Assembly (NCBI GenBank): GCA_003223515.1 | Contig: QHVI01000014.1 | Span: forward strand, 86,891-150,890 | Direction: 5' to 3' | Source: Candidatus Angelobacter sp. Gp1-AA117 | GTDB lineage: Bacteria > Acidobacteriota > Terriglobia > Terriglobales > Acidobacteriaceae | Length of the DNA: 64,000 nucleotides | In this document: positions 54,026-63,173 of the stretch, one piece after another | How positions within the stretch are numbered: the first letter of the stretch is position 1 | How the letters are laid out: each line of letters opens with the position of its first letter | Notes under the pieces: model-generated | What the model was told of the DNA's origin: nothing | Databases searched by the model: none | What the model saw: only the letters and a program-made list of their open reading frames with translations | Translations under genes and position numbers: made by a program

Positions 54026-55342
54026 TCAGTCTGTCAGTCTGCCTGCCAGTGCGCGCTCAATGATCTCAACACTCGGCATCCGTTCCTGAAGTTCCACAAA
54101 TTGTTTTGACATGCGCCGTGCTGCTTCTGAATAGGAAGTATCTCCCAACAGCTTGTCAATCGCCGCCTTAAGCTCCCCTGCTGAAGAAGTTTTGAAATCG
54201 GCCTTCACTGCAACTCCGTGGTAAACGGCCCGTGCAACATTTCCCGGAGCATCAAAGCCGATGGGCACCAGCAGCATGGGAACTCCATAGAATAGACTCT
54301 CTCGAATCCCTCCACCCCCTCCGTGGCCTGCCATCAATTTTGCGCGTTTCAGCAGCGCCACCTGCGGGGCATCATCCGTCAACACCACATTTTCAGGATA
54401 TTGGAAGTCTTCCGGCTTCAGGTAATTTCCTATCGCAACCACTGCCTGCAGATCAGGCCGCTCCCGCATGGCATCCAGAAAGGCCCGGAAAAACCTCTTT
54501 GATAGAGCCAGATACTTGAATGTGACGATGCTGCCGAGAGAACAAAACACCAGGGGCCTGCCGTCGAGCTTGCTCCAGCAAAACTCTTTGTCTTTCCTCT
54601 CGACGTCAACTGAAGGTTCCACATAAAGAGCGCCTTTGACCGGGGTGGCGCGCTGAAATTGAAAACATTCCGGAAAGAACACCAGTTCCGGGAATGAGAG
54701 GCGCGGCCACGGTGATACGTCAAAATCAATATCACTCAGAGGATAGCCAACTGAAAGTGCCAGCTCCCTGATATACAGTGATCTTTTGTCAAGGCCTGAA
54801 ACTCTGTAGATCAATCTGCCCAGGAGAATTGCTCTCTGCCATTCCCACCATACTTTAAGCCGGGAACCCAGACCCGGAGAAGGAATAGTATCTGAGCTGA
54901 TCGGCGGTGCGAACGCATCTCTGGTCGAAACAACCACGCTGCTAAACATGAGGATCTGAGTTCCAGTCTTCCAGGCATCAATCGCCACCCATGGAACATG
55001 GTTCGAGACCAGAAACAGATCAGGACGCATGTTTGCCGTGGCCCTGGCCACCTCCCCATCGCGGCAGAGTTCACACATCCCCTTGACGCGGGCGTTGACT
55101 CCGGCAACGCCAAGAAATTTGCCCGCTGCTTCATTGGTGAATTGCGTCGCCAGTGTGCCTTTAGGAAAGACGTTGGAAAAAATCGGGACGAAATCAAACC
55201 CCTGGGAACGGATACGCTCTTCCGTGTCTGGAATGCAGGCATAGAGTATGCCGTGACCAATGCTCTGCAGTTTTTTCGCTAACGCAAACGTCACGTTCAT
55301 GTTTGCTTGCCAATATAAGGGGGCGATGACAATATTGGCCAT
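54026..55342 (-). CDS. Family 1-like (UGT/MGT-type) glycosyltransferase, copy 2
   Basis: 438 aa from ATG 55342, which is preceded by GTGGG at a five-base spacing; the frame from 55384 would overlap the permease gene. The architecture matches the copy at 51063-52421 along its whole length, with ALAKKLQSIGHGILYA, FCSLGSIVTFKYLALS, TDDAPQVALLKRAK and a glycine-rich donor motif GHGGGGGIRESLFYGVP. The two are a duplicated pair, now clearly diverged, so they may attach different sugars or act on different positions. It starts 22 bp after the ADOP permease stop and is probably co-transcribed with it. Substrate unknown; cytosolic. Confidence 0.85.
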   Translation of the reverse strand: MANIVIAPLYWQANMNVTFALAKKLQSIGHGILYACIPDTEERIRSQGFDFVPIFSNVFPKGTLATQFTNEAAGKFLGVAGVNARVKGMCELCRDGEVARATANMRPDLFLVSNHVPWVAIDAWKTGTQILMFSSVVVSTRDAFAPPISSDTIPSPGLGSRLKVWWEWQRAILLGRLIYRVSGLDKRSLYIRELALSVGYPLSDIDFDVSPWPRLSFPELVFFPECFQFQRATPVKGALYVEPSVDVERKDKEFCWSKLDGRPLVFCSLGSIVTFKYLALSKRFFRAFLDAMRERPDLQAVVAIGNYLKPEDFQYPENVVLTDDAPQVALLKRAKLMAGHGGGGGIRESLFYGVPMLLVPIGFDAPGNVARAVYHGVAVKADFKTSSAGELKAAIDKLLGDTSYSEAARRMSKQFVELQERMPSVEIIERALAGRLTD

Positions 55343-55364
55343 GATTCCCACTTTCCTTGCATTG

Positions 55365-57875
55365 CTATTGGTAACGCAGCGCAATTACAGGTTCAACTTG
55401 AGTGGCGCGTCTGGCGGGAATGTAGCCGGCCACGAACACAACTGCGAACAGGAAGATCATAATAAGGGCGAAAACGAAAGGATCAGTTGGCCTCACCGCA
55501 AACAACAAGCTTCGAAGTACTTGAGTGAATATCACCGAACAAACCAGCCCGATAGCAAGTCCGATGCCAGCCAATGTTAGCGGTTCTGAGAGGACCGTCC
55601 TCAGCACTGAAAAACGGTTTGCTCCCAGGGCCATGCGGATTCCGATTTCAGTTGTGCGCTGGACAACTGTATATGAAATCAGGCCGTAGACTCCAATCGC
55701 GGTCAGGACGACAGCGAGCGCCCCGAACACGCTCAACAGCAGGCTCTGCATCCGCGGCTGCGCAACAGAGGCGGTAAGCATTTCATCCATAGTTGTAACG
55801 CTGGCAATGGGTTGGTTTTTATCAATCTCAAACACCACGTTACGCGCTGCGGTAACAAAAGCTGCGGGATCACCGTCAACGCGCACCGCAACAGACATGC
55901 CGTTCGTCCAGTCATTCTGCACAAAAGGCGCATAAACCAGAGGTGAGACCTGCTGCGCCAGACCGCCGTAGTGTACATCCGCGACCACCCCGATCACGGT
56001 AATGCGCGGAATGTGATAACCGGAAGGAAGCTGCCCTGGTTGTATGAGGTTTTCCGGAGGAAAGAGGGTGATCTCTTTTCCTACAGGATTCTGATTGGGC
56101 CAGAAGCGCCGTGCAAATGCCTGGTTCACTATGGCTACAGGCCGGCTGCCTTGTGCGTCCTGCTCACTGAAAAGACGCCCGCTTAACAACCCAATCTTCA
56201 ATGACTCAAAATAGCGTCCGCCAACTGCCCGGTATTGCACGCTGGGAACTTCATCGAGGCTCGCCGGCGCAGGCCGGTCAGGGAAACTAACCTGCTTACT
56301 CCATCGCTCACCCTGAAGTGGCAAATCAGAGATTACTCCCGCAGCCTTTACGCCGGGCAAGGCTTCAAGCCGCTGCACCAGTTGCTGAAAAAATGCGGCA
56401 ACCCGTGGTGGAGCACCATCGCGGCTGGGATCATGATCTGCGCTATAGGATGGCGGCAAGTCCACGCGGAAGGTGAGCACATGAGAAGGGTCAAAGCCCG
56501 CGTCCACATGAAGCAGCCGCTGCAAGCTCTTCAGCACTAACCCAGCGCTGATGAGGACTACCAGTGCTATTGCGATCTCTGCCACAACTAATGCTGAACG
56601 GATTCGGCGGCCTCCGCGCCCGGTTTCCTCGGTACGGCCACCCTCTTTGAGCGCCTCACTCAGCGGGATCTGCGAATTTCGCAAAGCTGGAGCCAACCCA
56701 AAGAGAAGCCCGGCCACCATCGAAATCACAAATGTGAACACAACGACATCTGTGTCCAGATGTATCTCCTGTGCCCTGGGCAGCGAATTTCCCGCAAGTG
56801 GCAGGAGACGAAGACCTGCATAGGCCAGGAGCAGACCCAGGGCGCCTCCCAACATGGCCAACAGGATACTCTCAGTGAGGAATTGTTGAATCAGCCGTTT
56901 GCGGTGAACACCAAGAGCAAAGCGGATTGCTACTTCCTTTTGCCTCCGGGCGGAACGCGCGAGCAAAAGACAAGCCATATTCACGCAGGCCATGAGCAGA
57001 ACAAGGCCAACACTCATCAGCAGTACGAACAGTGCCGGCCGCACATTTCCAACAATGGTTTCCTGCAGTGGCTGAACATCAGCACCTATGCCTTTATTTT
57101 CGGGGAATTGCTGGGCAATCCAAAGCATGATGGCGTTCAAGTCGGCCACCGCTTGTTCCCGGGTGACATTCGGCTTCAGCTTCCCTGCCATATCAAGGAA
57201 ATAAGCCTCGTGCGAGTTCCTGATGTCCTTAGTCGCCCATGACATTGGCGCCCAGAGTTGTGTCTTTGCTGAAGTAAAGAAAGTTTTTGGAATAACGCCA
57301 ATCACCTTGTACTGCTCATTGTTGAGCCTGAGCGTTTGTCCCACGATCTCCGGGTCAGCATGAAAACGGTTGCGCCATAAGACCTCACTCAGTGCCACCA
57401 CTTGATGACGTCCCCACTGCTCATCATCGGGAACAAAAGTTCGCCCCATCAGCGGCTGTACGCCGAAAGTTCTGAAGTACTCCGCAGAAACAGTGAGACC
57501 CAGCAGGCGTTCCGGCTGGGAATCGCCAGCCAGGTTGAAAGCAGTTGTATAAAAAGCCGAAAGACTGTCAAGAGTCCGGTTCTGCTGGCGTAATGTGCGG
57601 AAATCAGGAGGTGAAGATCCGAAGTGTGGAGTGTCTGAAGCGCTACAGTACACCGCCACCAGCCGCCCCGGATCTTTGTAAGGCAGCGGTCGCAGCAGGA
57701 CGGCATTGACCACACTGAAAATTGCCGAATTGGGGCCAATTCCCAAGGCCAGAGTGATGATCGCCACCAGGCTGAAGCCTGGGGATTTCAGCATCAATCT
57801 TGCGGCGTAGCGCAAATCATTGGCCACATTTCCAACCAATGCGCCGTCATCACGAGTTGGGATTGAACCTGCCAT
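55365..57875 (-). CDS. ADOP-type ABC permease (two MacB/FtsX repeats, no ATPase)
   Basis: 836 aa. Start region LRYAARLMLKSPGFSLVAI leads into a first membrane helix, then a periplasmic MacB-like core domain (about 60-270), three helices of an FtsX domain (about 285-440), then a second copy: RRIRSALVVAEIAIALVVL helix, periplasmic core (about 470-670) and a final FtsX bundle (about 705-830, ending ARRATQVEPVIALRYQ). This duplicated permease without its own ATPase is the ADOP family, greatly expanded in Acidobacteriota. Such proteins probably form MacB-like machines for efflux or envelope transport; the substrate is unknown. With the glycosyltransferase 22 bp downstream it could be part of product export, or be an unrelated neighbour. 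Confidence 0.9.
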   Translation of the reverse strand: MAGSIPTRDDGALVGNVANDLRYAARLMLKSPGFSLVAIITLALGIGPNSAIFSVVNAVLLRPLPYKDPGRLVAVYCSASDTPHFGSSPPDFRTLRQQNRTLDSLSAFYTTAFNLAGDSQPERLLGLTVSAEYFRTFGVQPLMGRTFVPDDEQWGRHQVVALSEVLWRNRFHADPEIVGQTLRLNNEQYKVIGVIPKTFFTSAKTQLWAPMSWATKDIRNSHEAYFLDMAGKLKPNVTREQAVADLNAIMLWIAQQFPENKGIGADVQPLQETIVGNVRPALFVLLMSVGLVLLMACVNMACLLLARSARRQKEVAIRFALGVHRKRLIQQFLTESILLAMLGGALGLLLAYAGLRLLPLAGNSLPRAQEIHLDTDVVVFTFVISMVAGLLFGLAPALRNSQIPLSEALKEGGRTEETGRGGRRIRSALVVAEIAIALVVLISAGLVLKSLQRLLHVDAGFDPSHVLTFRVDLPPSYSADHDPSRDGAPPRVAAFFQQLVQRLEALPGVKAAGVISDLPLQGERWSKQVSFPDRPAPASLDEVPSVQYRAVGGRYFESLKIGLLSGRLFSEQDAQGSRPVAIVNQAFARRFWPNQNPVGKEITLFPPENLIQPGQLPSGYHIPRITVIGVVADVHYGGLAQQVSPLVYAPFVQNDWTNGMSVAVRVDGDPAAFVTAARNVVFEIDKNQPIASVTTMDEMLTASVAQPRMQSLLLSVFGALAVVLTAIGVYGLISYTVVQRTTEIGIRMALGANRFSVLRTVLSEPLTLAGIGLAIGLVCSVIFTQVLRSLLFAVRPTDPFVFALIMIFLFAVVFVAGYIPARRATQVEPVIALRYQ

Positions 57876-57938
57876 GATTTTTCCGAAAATCTAACAGGAA
57901 CACCTGCGAACTATACCGGAGTATTATCCCACCTGTCA

Positions 57939-57967
57939 TTGACTACATGCTTGAGTGGCGGTATTCT
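57939..57967 (+). promoter_or_regulatory. Candidate promoter for the LolA-like gene
   Basis: TTGACT (57939-57944) and TATTCT (57962-57967) are 17 nt apart. Transcription would begin near 57974, which supports the ATG at 58000 as start and argues against an upstream start at 57955, inside the promoter. Confidence 0.5.
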
Positions 57968-57999
57968 CGGCCCTTCTGCGTCTGATGAGGAGTACTCCT

Positions 58000-58737
58000 A
58001 TGCACCGGCTCTTAATGATTGCGACTCTGATTTCCCTGCAGGCTTTCGCCCAGAATACGGCTTCGGTTGATGAAATTGTAGGCAAGAACATTAACGCGAG
58101 GGGAGGCATGGCCAAAATCACAGCCATAAAGACACTTCGCGCAACTTATACAAGTGAAGAGGACGGCAAACCGGTGCGTCTCGTGGAGTTGCATAAACGT
58201 CCGGATAAGTTGCGGCGCAATATCTCAACCGGCGGCAATACCATTGTGTTTGCCTATGATGGAACGACTGCCTGGCAGTTTTTCTCTTCTCAAAAAAAGG
58301 GTGCATCGCCAGCTCCGCCTGATTTCGCTCTGGAATTAAAAGAAGAAGCCGATATGGACGGTCCCCTTGTGAATTACAAGGAAAAAGGAATCACGCTTGA
58401 ACTGGCAGGCAAGGAAAAGCTGAATAGGAAAGACGTTTACAACCTCAAAATCACCTTGAAGGAAGGCCCGGTAAGGAACATCTATTTAGACGCCAGGACC
58501 TTTCTGGAAGTGAAGGAAACCGGTTCTTTCCAGGAGCGCGGGAAGAAAGTTGATTTTGTAACGCTTTTCAAGGATTACCGGCCGGTACAAGGCGTCTTGT
58601 TCCCATATGTGATTGAACAGACCGCAGGCGACGAGGAAGCGCAGGTCACCCGTCTTCAGAAAGTAGAAATCAATATGCCCATTGCGGATTCAATATTCGC
58701 AATGGCGTCAGCAACGCCCGGAAAAGCACCCAAGTAA
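58000..58737 (+). CDS. Secreted LolA-like (outer-membrane lipoprotein-sorting fold) protein
   Basis: 245 aa with a signal peptide (MHRLLMIATLISLQAFAQ, likely cut after the Ala-Gln region). The mature part begins VDEIVGKNINARGGMAKI, a pattern common to LolA/LppX-like periplasmic proteins of Acidobacteriota, followed by alternating strands such as LVELHKRPDKLRRN, ELAGKEKLNRKDVYNLKITLKEG and NIYLDARTFLEVK. These proteins have a half-barrel that binds lipids or lipoproteins. AGGAG lies seven bases before the ATG. It is divergent from the ADOP permease, 124 bp away. The exact role is unknown; periplasmic. Confidence 0.75.
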   Translation: MHRLLMIATLISLQAFAQNTASVDEIVGKNINARGGMAKITAIKTLRATYTSEEDGKPVRLVELHKRPDKLRRNISTGGNTIVFAYDGTTAWQFFSSQKKGASPAPPDFALELKEEADMDGPLVNYKEKGITLELAGKEKLNRKDVYNLKITLKEGPVRNIYLDARTFLEVKETGSFQERGKKVDFVTLFKDYRPVQGVLFPYVIEQTAGDEEAQVTRLQKVEINMPIADSIFAMASATPGKAPK

Positions 58738-58800
58738 TATAGCCGGGAGCTATCGCCGGGAGCTTACTTCAGGCCCTCATACTCCACCTTGTCTAATGTC

Positions 58801-59290
58801 CTATTGCCGGTTTGCGAGGCTTGACTCGTCCAGCGACGAAGACCAGTGGCGCAACTACCAGAGGAATAAGTCCGAGAATATGAAAGGCATCCACACAGGA
58901 AAGCAGCCCAGCTTGCTGAAGCATGGCGAAAATGCGGGCTTGTGCCTAGTGCATTGCATCGGCCAAGCTCGATCCATTATGGTGATAGAGATTAACCCAT
59001 AATTGACTACAGAAGATGCCGGTACAACAGATTGGCTCTATGGATGGTTTCCACGAGCCGAGTCTGGTGGAATTGGGCGCGTCGCGCAAGCAGCGTCATA
59101 AGGTACGAATCCCAACACTTCCGCCCAGATTACGCATTACATTCATCATTCCCGATACCTGGTTGTTCTGTTCTTCGGAAATACCTGCGTAGGAATGGTA
59201 TTGATCGGCACAAACAAGAACGCTCAAGCCAGCAGCTTGGAATATTCGCCGGTAGATCGCGATGCGAAAACTTAGATTAAGCGCCAGCAA
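58801..59290 (-). pseudogene. Decayed DHA2-family (EmrB/QacA-like) MFS transporter, C-terminal part
   Basis: Three pieces of the family C-terminus are readable on the minus strand: ISEEQNNQVSGMMNVMRNLG followed by GSVG (near 59110-59190), then in another frame LLARRAQFHQTRLVE (near 59050-59095), then AMLQQAGLLSCVDAFHILGL and a hydrophobic last helix ending at a stop at 58801. The order is that of EmrB-like drug exporters, but frame changes and stops separate the pieces and the N-terminal two thirds are missing. It is a remnant, not a gene. Confidence 0.7.
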
Positions 59291-59407
59291 TTGGTGGACC
59301 GATCCATGACGCTTCTGCTTATCTTCTCGACAGCGAGGAAAACAGTGTCACGTTTCACCTACGGCGGGATTTCAGGACCTCTGAAAGCGTGTAAATTGAT
59401 GAATAAA

Positions 59408-59456
59408 TGGTTGGGAAAGAGGATTTGGAACCTCCGACCCCCTGGTCCCGAACCAC
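59408..59456 (-). tRNA. 3'-half remnant of tRNA-Pro (anticodon loop to CCA); possible att site
   Basis: On the minus strand the sequence runs from an anticodon loop TTCGGGA (anticodon CGG) flanked by TGG and CCA, through GGGGGTCGGAGG and a T-loop-like TTCCAAA, to TCCTC and a terminal CCCAACCA. This resembles the 3' half of bacterial tRNA-Pro, with several mismatches; no 5' half adjoins it. Such half genes usually mark one end of an integrated or formerly integrated element. It is not functional. Confidence 0.55.
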
Positions 59457-59950
59457 ATTCAAATGCTTAGTGAAATCTGTTGAAACTCACTGACCCTAAG
59501 TGATTGATATTGAACCTGTTGCGTGTCGCTAATTGAATGCTATTGTGCCTTGAGGTTCCTTGAGGCTTTGGCAGCTATAAAATTGCCTACAGCCTCTTAG
59601 ACTGAACCCCTCTCCTGGTACAGTTTCCGATTACTACACCTCGCGGCTTTGAAATGTGAACCCTTCACTTGGAACAATCTTGCCTTTCACACTTTGAACA
59701 ATGTCGATTCCCCTCTGTCATCTCGTTGATTCTTCAAGCAGAGTAGGGTCTGGGGAAGGGACGGTTTGAGTCCCTCGTTTCTTGCCCACTCTCCAATCCT
59801 TTCCGGCTGGGTGGTTCTCCCAACAGCTTTGTGGCAGAGCCGCTGGGAAAGCTCTGGATCAACGACATTGCCCACGGTCTAATTGCACCAAAATCTCACA
59901 CGGAAATGCAGCCTCACTTTTTTTGGTGTAGCTGGGGTTAACATCTCGGT
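59457..59950. other. About 490-bp gap without recognisable gene
   Basis: Between the tRNA-Pro remnant and the caspase gene I see no frame with family features. The composition is more AT-rich than in the NRPS region, and the nearby pseudogene and tRNA remnant suggest decayed mobile-element sequence. Confidence 0.4.
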
Positions 59951-61750
59951 CTATTTCAAAGGAATTGAAATACTCGGCTTTTCCCCTGCTACAGTCGCAA
60001 AAATGGACACACTCTTTTGGTTTGGGTCGAGCCAGGAATAGAGGGGTACATTAGAATCGGGAGCTTCATATGTCACGCAGGACTGCCCCACAGATGTGAG
60101 GGTTGAATCGCTGTGGTAACAAAACTGGCCGTAACGAACGGTCATCTTGCCTACAGGCGGATAGAACTCCCATTTCACCTCGCCCACTCCTTCCTTTCTT
60201 CCAACCATCCCAGGGTTCATTAGGAAAATAGTAATTTCCTCGCGTTGTCCAAGCGGATGCACAACTATATTGAAATGCTCAGAACTTTGTACGACACTAA
60301 GCCAGAAAGGTAAATGCATCGTCGGTTGAGAGACAGCTGAGGTGTTCGACGATACTTCCGCTTGCGCCTTTACAGATGGCTGTTTTTTGTTCTGTGCAAT
60401 AGAGTTGCTGCTTGTCTTTATTTTCGTCTCATTCGCCTGTTCGGGCATAGCCGAGGTGTTTGATGATGTTGCTGGCTGTCCATTCACCGGTGCCCGCTCC
60501 TCATTACGCGCAGCAGAACTATTGGTGTCATTTTCCTGTGGTCTCGAACCCCAGTACCAAAACCCAAAAATCATGAGCGCGACGACAATGGCCGCAACAA
60601 TATATGGACGACGATACTGCCCAGACTGAACGACGTGGCGTAGCCCTCCTACTCGCGTTGGTTCGGTAGTCTGCGTCAGTCTCTCTTCCAGTTGTGTCTG
60701 ATTGGCTCCAGTCTGTGCAGCATCTTTTGTCTCCCGCGCCTTGTGCTCAGCGTCCCCTCTTTCCCGTGCCTCGGCCTCCTCCCGTGCTCTCTGTGCTTGG
60801 ACCTTTCGTCGTGTCTCTTCTGCCTCTCGCGCTTTGCGCTGCGCCTCCGCTCTCTCTCGCGACTCAGCTTCCTCTTGTATCCGCTGCATTTCAGCTTGCT
60901 GGCGCGCTTCTTCAGCTGCCTTCCGTGCGAAGTAGGCGGCATTAGGGAACAGGGGTACACTCGCGACATCTCCCTCTCGTTGATCCGGAGAGTGAACTTC
61001 GGGCCGAACCCAACTATTTGGGTATGTTTCCTGAATGTTCGTTTTGACCAGATCACCTAACTCACTTAATGACAGTCGCGGGCCTAAAAATGGGTGGCCC
61101 TGACGCAGAGCTTTGAGGAGACTATCCGAGAACATCGTGCGGGACAGGCCTTCGGGAGCTAGCGAGGGATCTTGAGCGCTGGCCGAACAAAGCAGCGTGG
61201 TTCCTCTTTGCGGAAGTTCGTCGAGAAGTTTCGTTCGACCAGCCGTCAAGGGACCTGACTGGAACTCCTTGTAAGCAGCAGCTGAGAAGCAACAATCCAG
61301 GATCAGGAATTTCCGCACGAATCTGGTTGAGCCTCGAATAATGGAGGCAAGATCACTGGCGCGGATGCTGGTCAACCCTTCATTTCGTTCATCCGTTGCA
61401 CGAGTCGCAAGGCAGTAAGTATGGTCGGCACCTGAGAATAATCCATGTCCGACGTAATAGAGGATCAAGTCCTGTGGCTGGAATCCTTCGTTTTTAAAAG
61501 CAGTAAACCTGCTTTCGAGAAAGTCTCTAATGTCCTGCAATTGATCACTGGGAGAACGGCTGTCGTCAAAAAGCCAGTTGACATTCTCGCGTGCCAATCT
61601 CAGACCTTCAGAACCCGTCAGGTACTCGTAGAAATCCTGAGCCGAGTTGTAAAATGCCCGTCCTTGGGCAAGTTTGGGTGCGCGACGGAATGAACTCGCC
61701 CCGAGTAGCAGGGCTAGCGTCTGTCCAGGCTTTGGGTCGTTTTCGGACAT
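59951..61750 (-). CDS. Membrane-anchored caspase-like (peptidase C14) protein
   Basis: 599 aa. Residues 10-265 form a caspase/metacaspase domain: TLALLLGAS strand, DLILYYVGHGLF with catalytic His near 102, and FLILDCCFSAAAY with catalytic Cys near 154. Then comes a charged coiled coil of Glu/Arg/Ala repeats (about 280-345), one membrane helix (YIVAAIVVALMIFGFWYWG, about 393-411), a low-complexity linker with two SSNTSA units (about 412-485), and a C-terminal beta-rich domain (about 485-599) that I do not recognise, probably outside the cytoplasm. The partner EACC1 gene is 3 bp upstream with its stop inside the ribosome-site region (GAGGAG), so they are coupled. Bacterial caspases of this kind are death or defence effectors. 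The target and trigger are unknown. Confidence 0.85.
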   Translation of the reverse strand: MSENDPKPGQTLALLLGASSFRRAPKLAQGRAFYNSAQDFYEYLTGSEGLRLARENVNWLFDDSRSPSDQLQDIRDFLESRFTAFKNEGFQPQDLILYYVGHGLFSGADHTYCLATRATDERNEGLTSIRASDLASIIRGSTRFVRKFLILDCCFSAAAYKEFQSGPLTAGRTKLLDELPQRGTTLLCSASAQDPSLAPEGLSRTMFSDSLLKALRQGHPFLGPRLSLSELGDLVKTNIQETYPNSWVRPEVHSPDQREGDVASVPLFPNAAYFARKAAEEARQQAEMQRIQEEAESRERAEAQRKAREAEETRRKVQAQRAREEAEARERGDAEHKARETKDAAQTGANQTQLEERLTQTTEPTRVGGLRHVVQSGQYRRPYIVAAIVVALMIFGFWYWGSRPQENDTNSSAARNEERAPVNGQPATSSNTSAMPEQANETKIKTSSNSIAQNKKQPSVKAQAEVSSNTSAVSQPTMHLPFWLSVVQSSEHFNIVVHPLGQREEITIFLMNPGMVGRKEGVGEVKWEFYPPVGKMTVRYGQFCYHSDSTLTSVGQSCVTYEAPDSNVPLYSWLDPNQKSVSIFATVAGEKPSISIPLK

Positions 61751-61753
61751 AAA

Positions 61754-62110
61754 CTACTCCTCAGACGAAAGCGCCTTAGCGATTCGCGGGACATCCTTGC
61801 TGTCCAAATATGAGGCAACGAGAACCACCTTGCCTTTACGCCTGATTTCAATTCGCGCGCCGCTGTTTCGCGCCAGCCATGCACCGATCCCCTTAGCAAC
61901 AGCAGTTGCTGCTGCTGTTCCCAGCACCACGGCCAGACTTGCTCCAAAATCCTGGGTGTCAGAGCGGTCTCGTTGACGATCCGCAACGACGCTCGGGTCA
62001 ACATCACATAGCGCATCGGCGAGGGTGCTGGCGAGCCGATTGCCTTCAGCAGTAGAAGCATCTGCAAAGCTAATGATTAGTGCTTCGGGCGAGCATTGCA
62101 GACCAGACAT
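61754..62110 (-). CDS. EACC1 (effector-associated constant component 1) protein
   Basis: 118 aa from ATG 62110, preceded by AGGGGA. The pattern fits the EACC1 family described in NTP-dependent conflict systems: an N-terminal strand-helix ALIISFADASTAEGNRLASTLADAL, a middle glycine/alanine-rich hydrophobic helix LAVVLGTAAATAVAKGIGAWL, then basic strands RIEIRRKGKVVLVASY and a helix SKDVPRIAKALSS. In that literature EACC1 genes sit next to diverse effectors, including caspase- and trypsin-like proteases, and are thought to be part of the trigger or adaptor. Here it directly precedes and is coupled to a caspase. A longer upstream frame to 62278 is possible but its extra residues do not fit the family. 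The assignment is from memory of the family pattern. Confidence 0.7.
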   Translation of the reverse strand: MSGLQCSPEALIISFADASTAEGNRLASTLADALCDVDPSVVADRQRDRSDTQDFGASLAVVLGTAAATAVAKGIGAWLARNSGARIEIRRKGKVVLVASYLDSKDVPRIAKALSSEE

Positions 62111-62403
62111 GGAATCCCCTATAAAGAGTGGCAGAAGTTTACTATTCGATTCAAATTTCGGAAAGAAAATAAAGAGAGGAAGTAGTTTCAGACCAACCAC
62201 TTGAGCTGCCCAGACGAGAGACTGTAGGCCAATCTGCAGATGTAACATCCTAATATCCAATGGATTCTTCACTACCAATACGCCCCATCTCCTGCTGGAG
62301 CGGGCGACCGTCCCGGCGGAGACAGCACCCGGTTGGATTTCCAGCGGATATTAAAAATTCCTTATCTTTCGTTCACTTGCGTAAACCCAAACAGCAATTC
62401 AGG

Positions 62404-62805
62404 CTATCTCTCCTCATCCTTTACAGCGGCAATGTGCACATCTGTCCACTGTGAGAAGGGATGGCGGTCTGAATCGCGAAATGCAGTGATAAGGTCACGA
62501 ACTAAGGCGCGCACGCCTGCGATGGAGGGTTTCTATAAAGTGGAACAATGCTTCGCCATCATGCTCAAGCCAATCAAGCGGGATTGGTGCAGCACACCGC
62601 CAGAGATATCGGCGTATTCCATCTGTTCAATGCGCGAGAGCGTCGGCTCGAATGCGTTCCATCCGGTGATGTGTTCGTCCGTCACAATTGCCAGTCCACT
62701 TGTCGACGCCAGAATGCCTATGAAGTCCCGGCAATTCGCCACCTTATGAAGATTGACTCCGGCCAGTATTCACAGACGGAATCCCGTTCAGGGTTGGCAA
62801 TATAG
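62404..62805 (-). pseudogene. Decayed unknown gene
   Basis: On the minus strand an open stretch (near 62742-62536, containing ASTSGLAIVTDEHITGWN and YADISGGVLHQSRLIG) ends at TAG 62535-62533, but the same frame continues protein-like for about 42 codons (PSIAGVRALVRDLITAF, HPFSQWTDVHIAAVKDEER) to a stop at 62404. A further protein-like piece (NPERDSVCEYWPES) lies upstream in another frame. The family is not recognised. It is probably a gene broken by one stop and one frameshift; the alternative is chance open frame. Confidence 0.3.
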
Positions 62806-63173
62806 CGTGGACCTACATGTAAGCCGGGAGTGCATGGGAATTAGTGGTGTTCTCTGTTGCGTCGTTGTCTTATTTTTTTTTATTTGATGACGTGGGGACA
62901 CCTAGCTGTTCGTCTTGGCGTTCCGGGCGAGAGCACTGTAGGCGCAAGTATTCTCATTACTTCCCCCTCTAATCAAGAACAGGTGAGGTGCCCGCAACGA
63001 CCAATTCATCTATTTTCCCTTTGAAATTTTCGGGGTTGTGTAGATAATCCTGACCGTCGCCCCCTGACAGCATCACCTGGACGAAATTCTTCAAATCCAA
63101 GGGTTTCTCCGGCAATTTCCGTTACTACCATACAGAGATACTTCATCTGCAAGCAACGCAGGAGACTGAGTTG
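62806..63173. other. About 370-bp gap without recognisable gene
   Basis: Nothing with family features is seen. It includes a T-rich run at 62870-62884 and serves as upstream region of the small secreted protein gene. Confidence 0.35.

Noticed and set aside
62111..62278. N-terminal extension of the EACC1 protein
   Set aside because: The extra hydrophobic residues do not fit the family; ATG 62110 has AGGGGA upstream.
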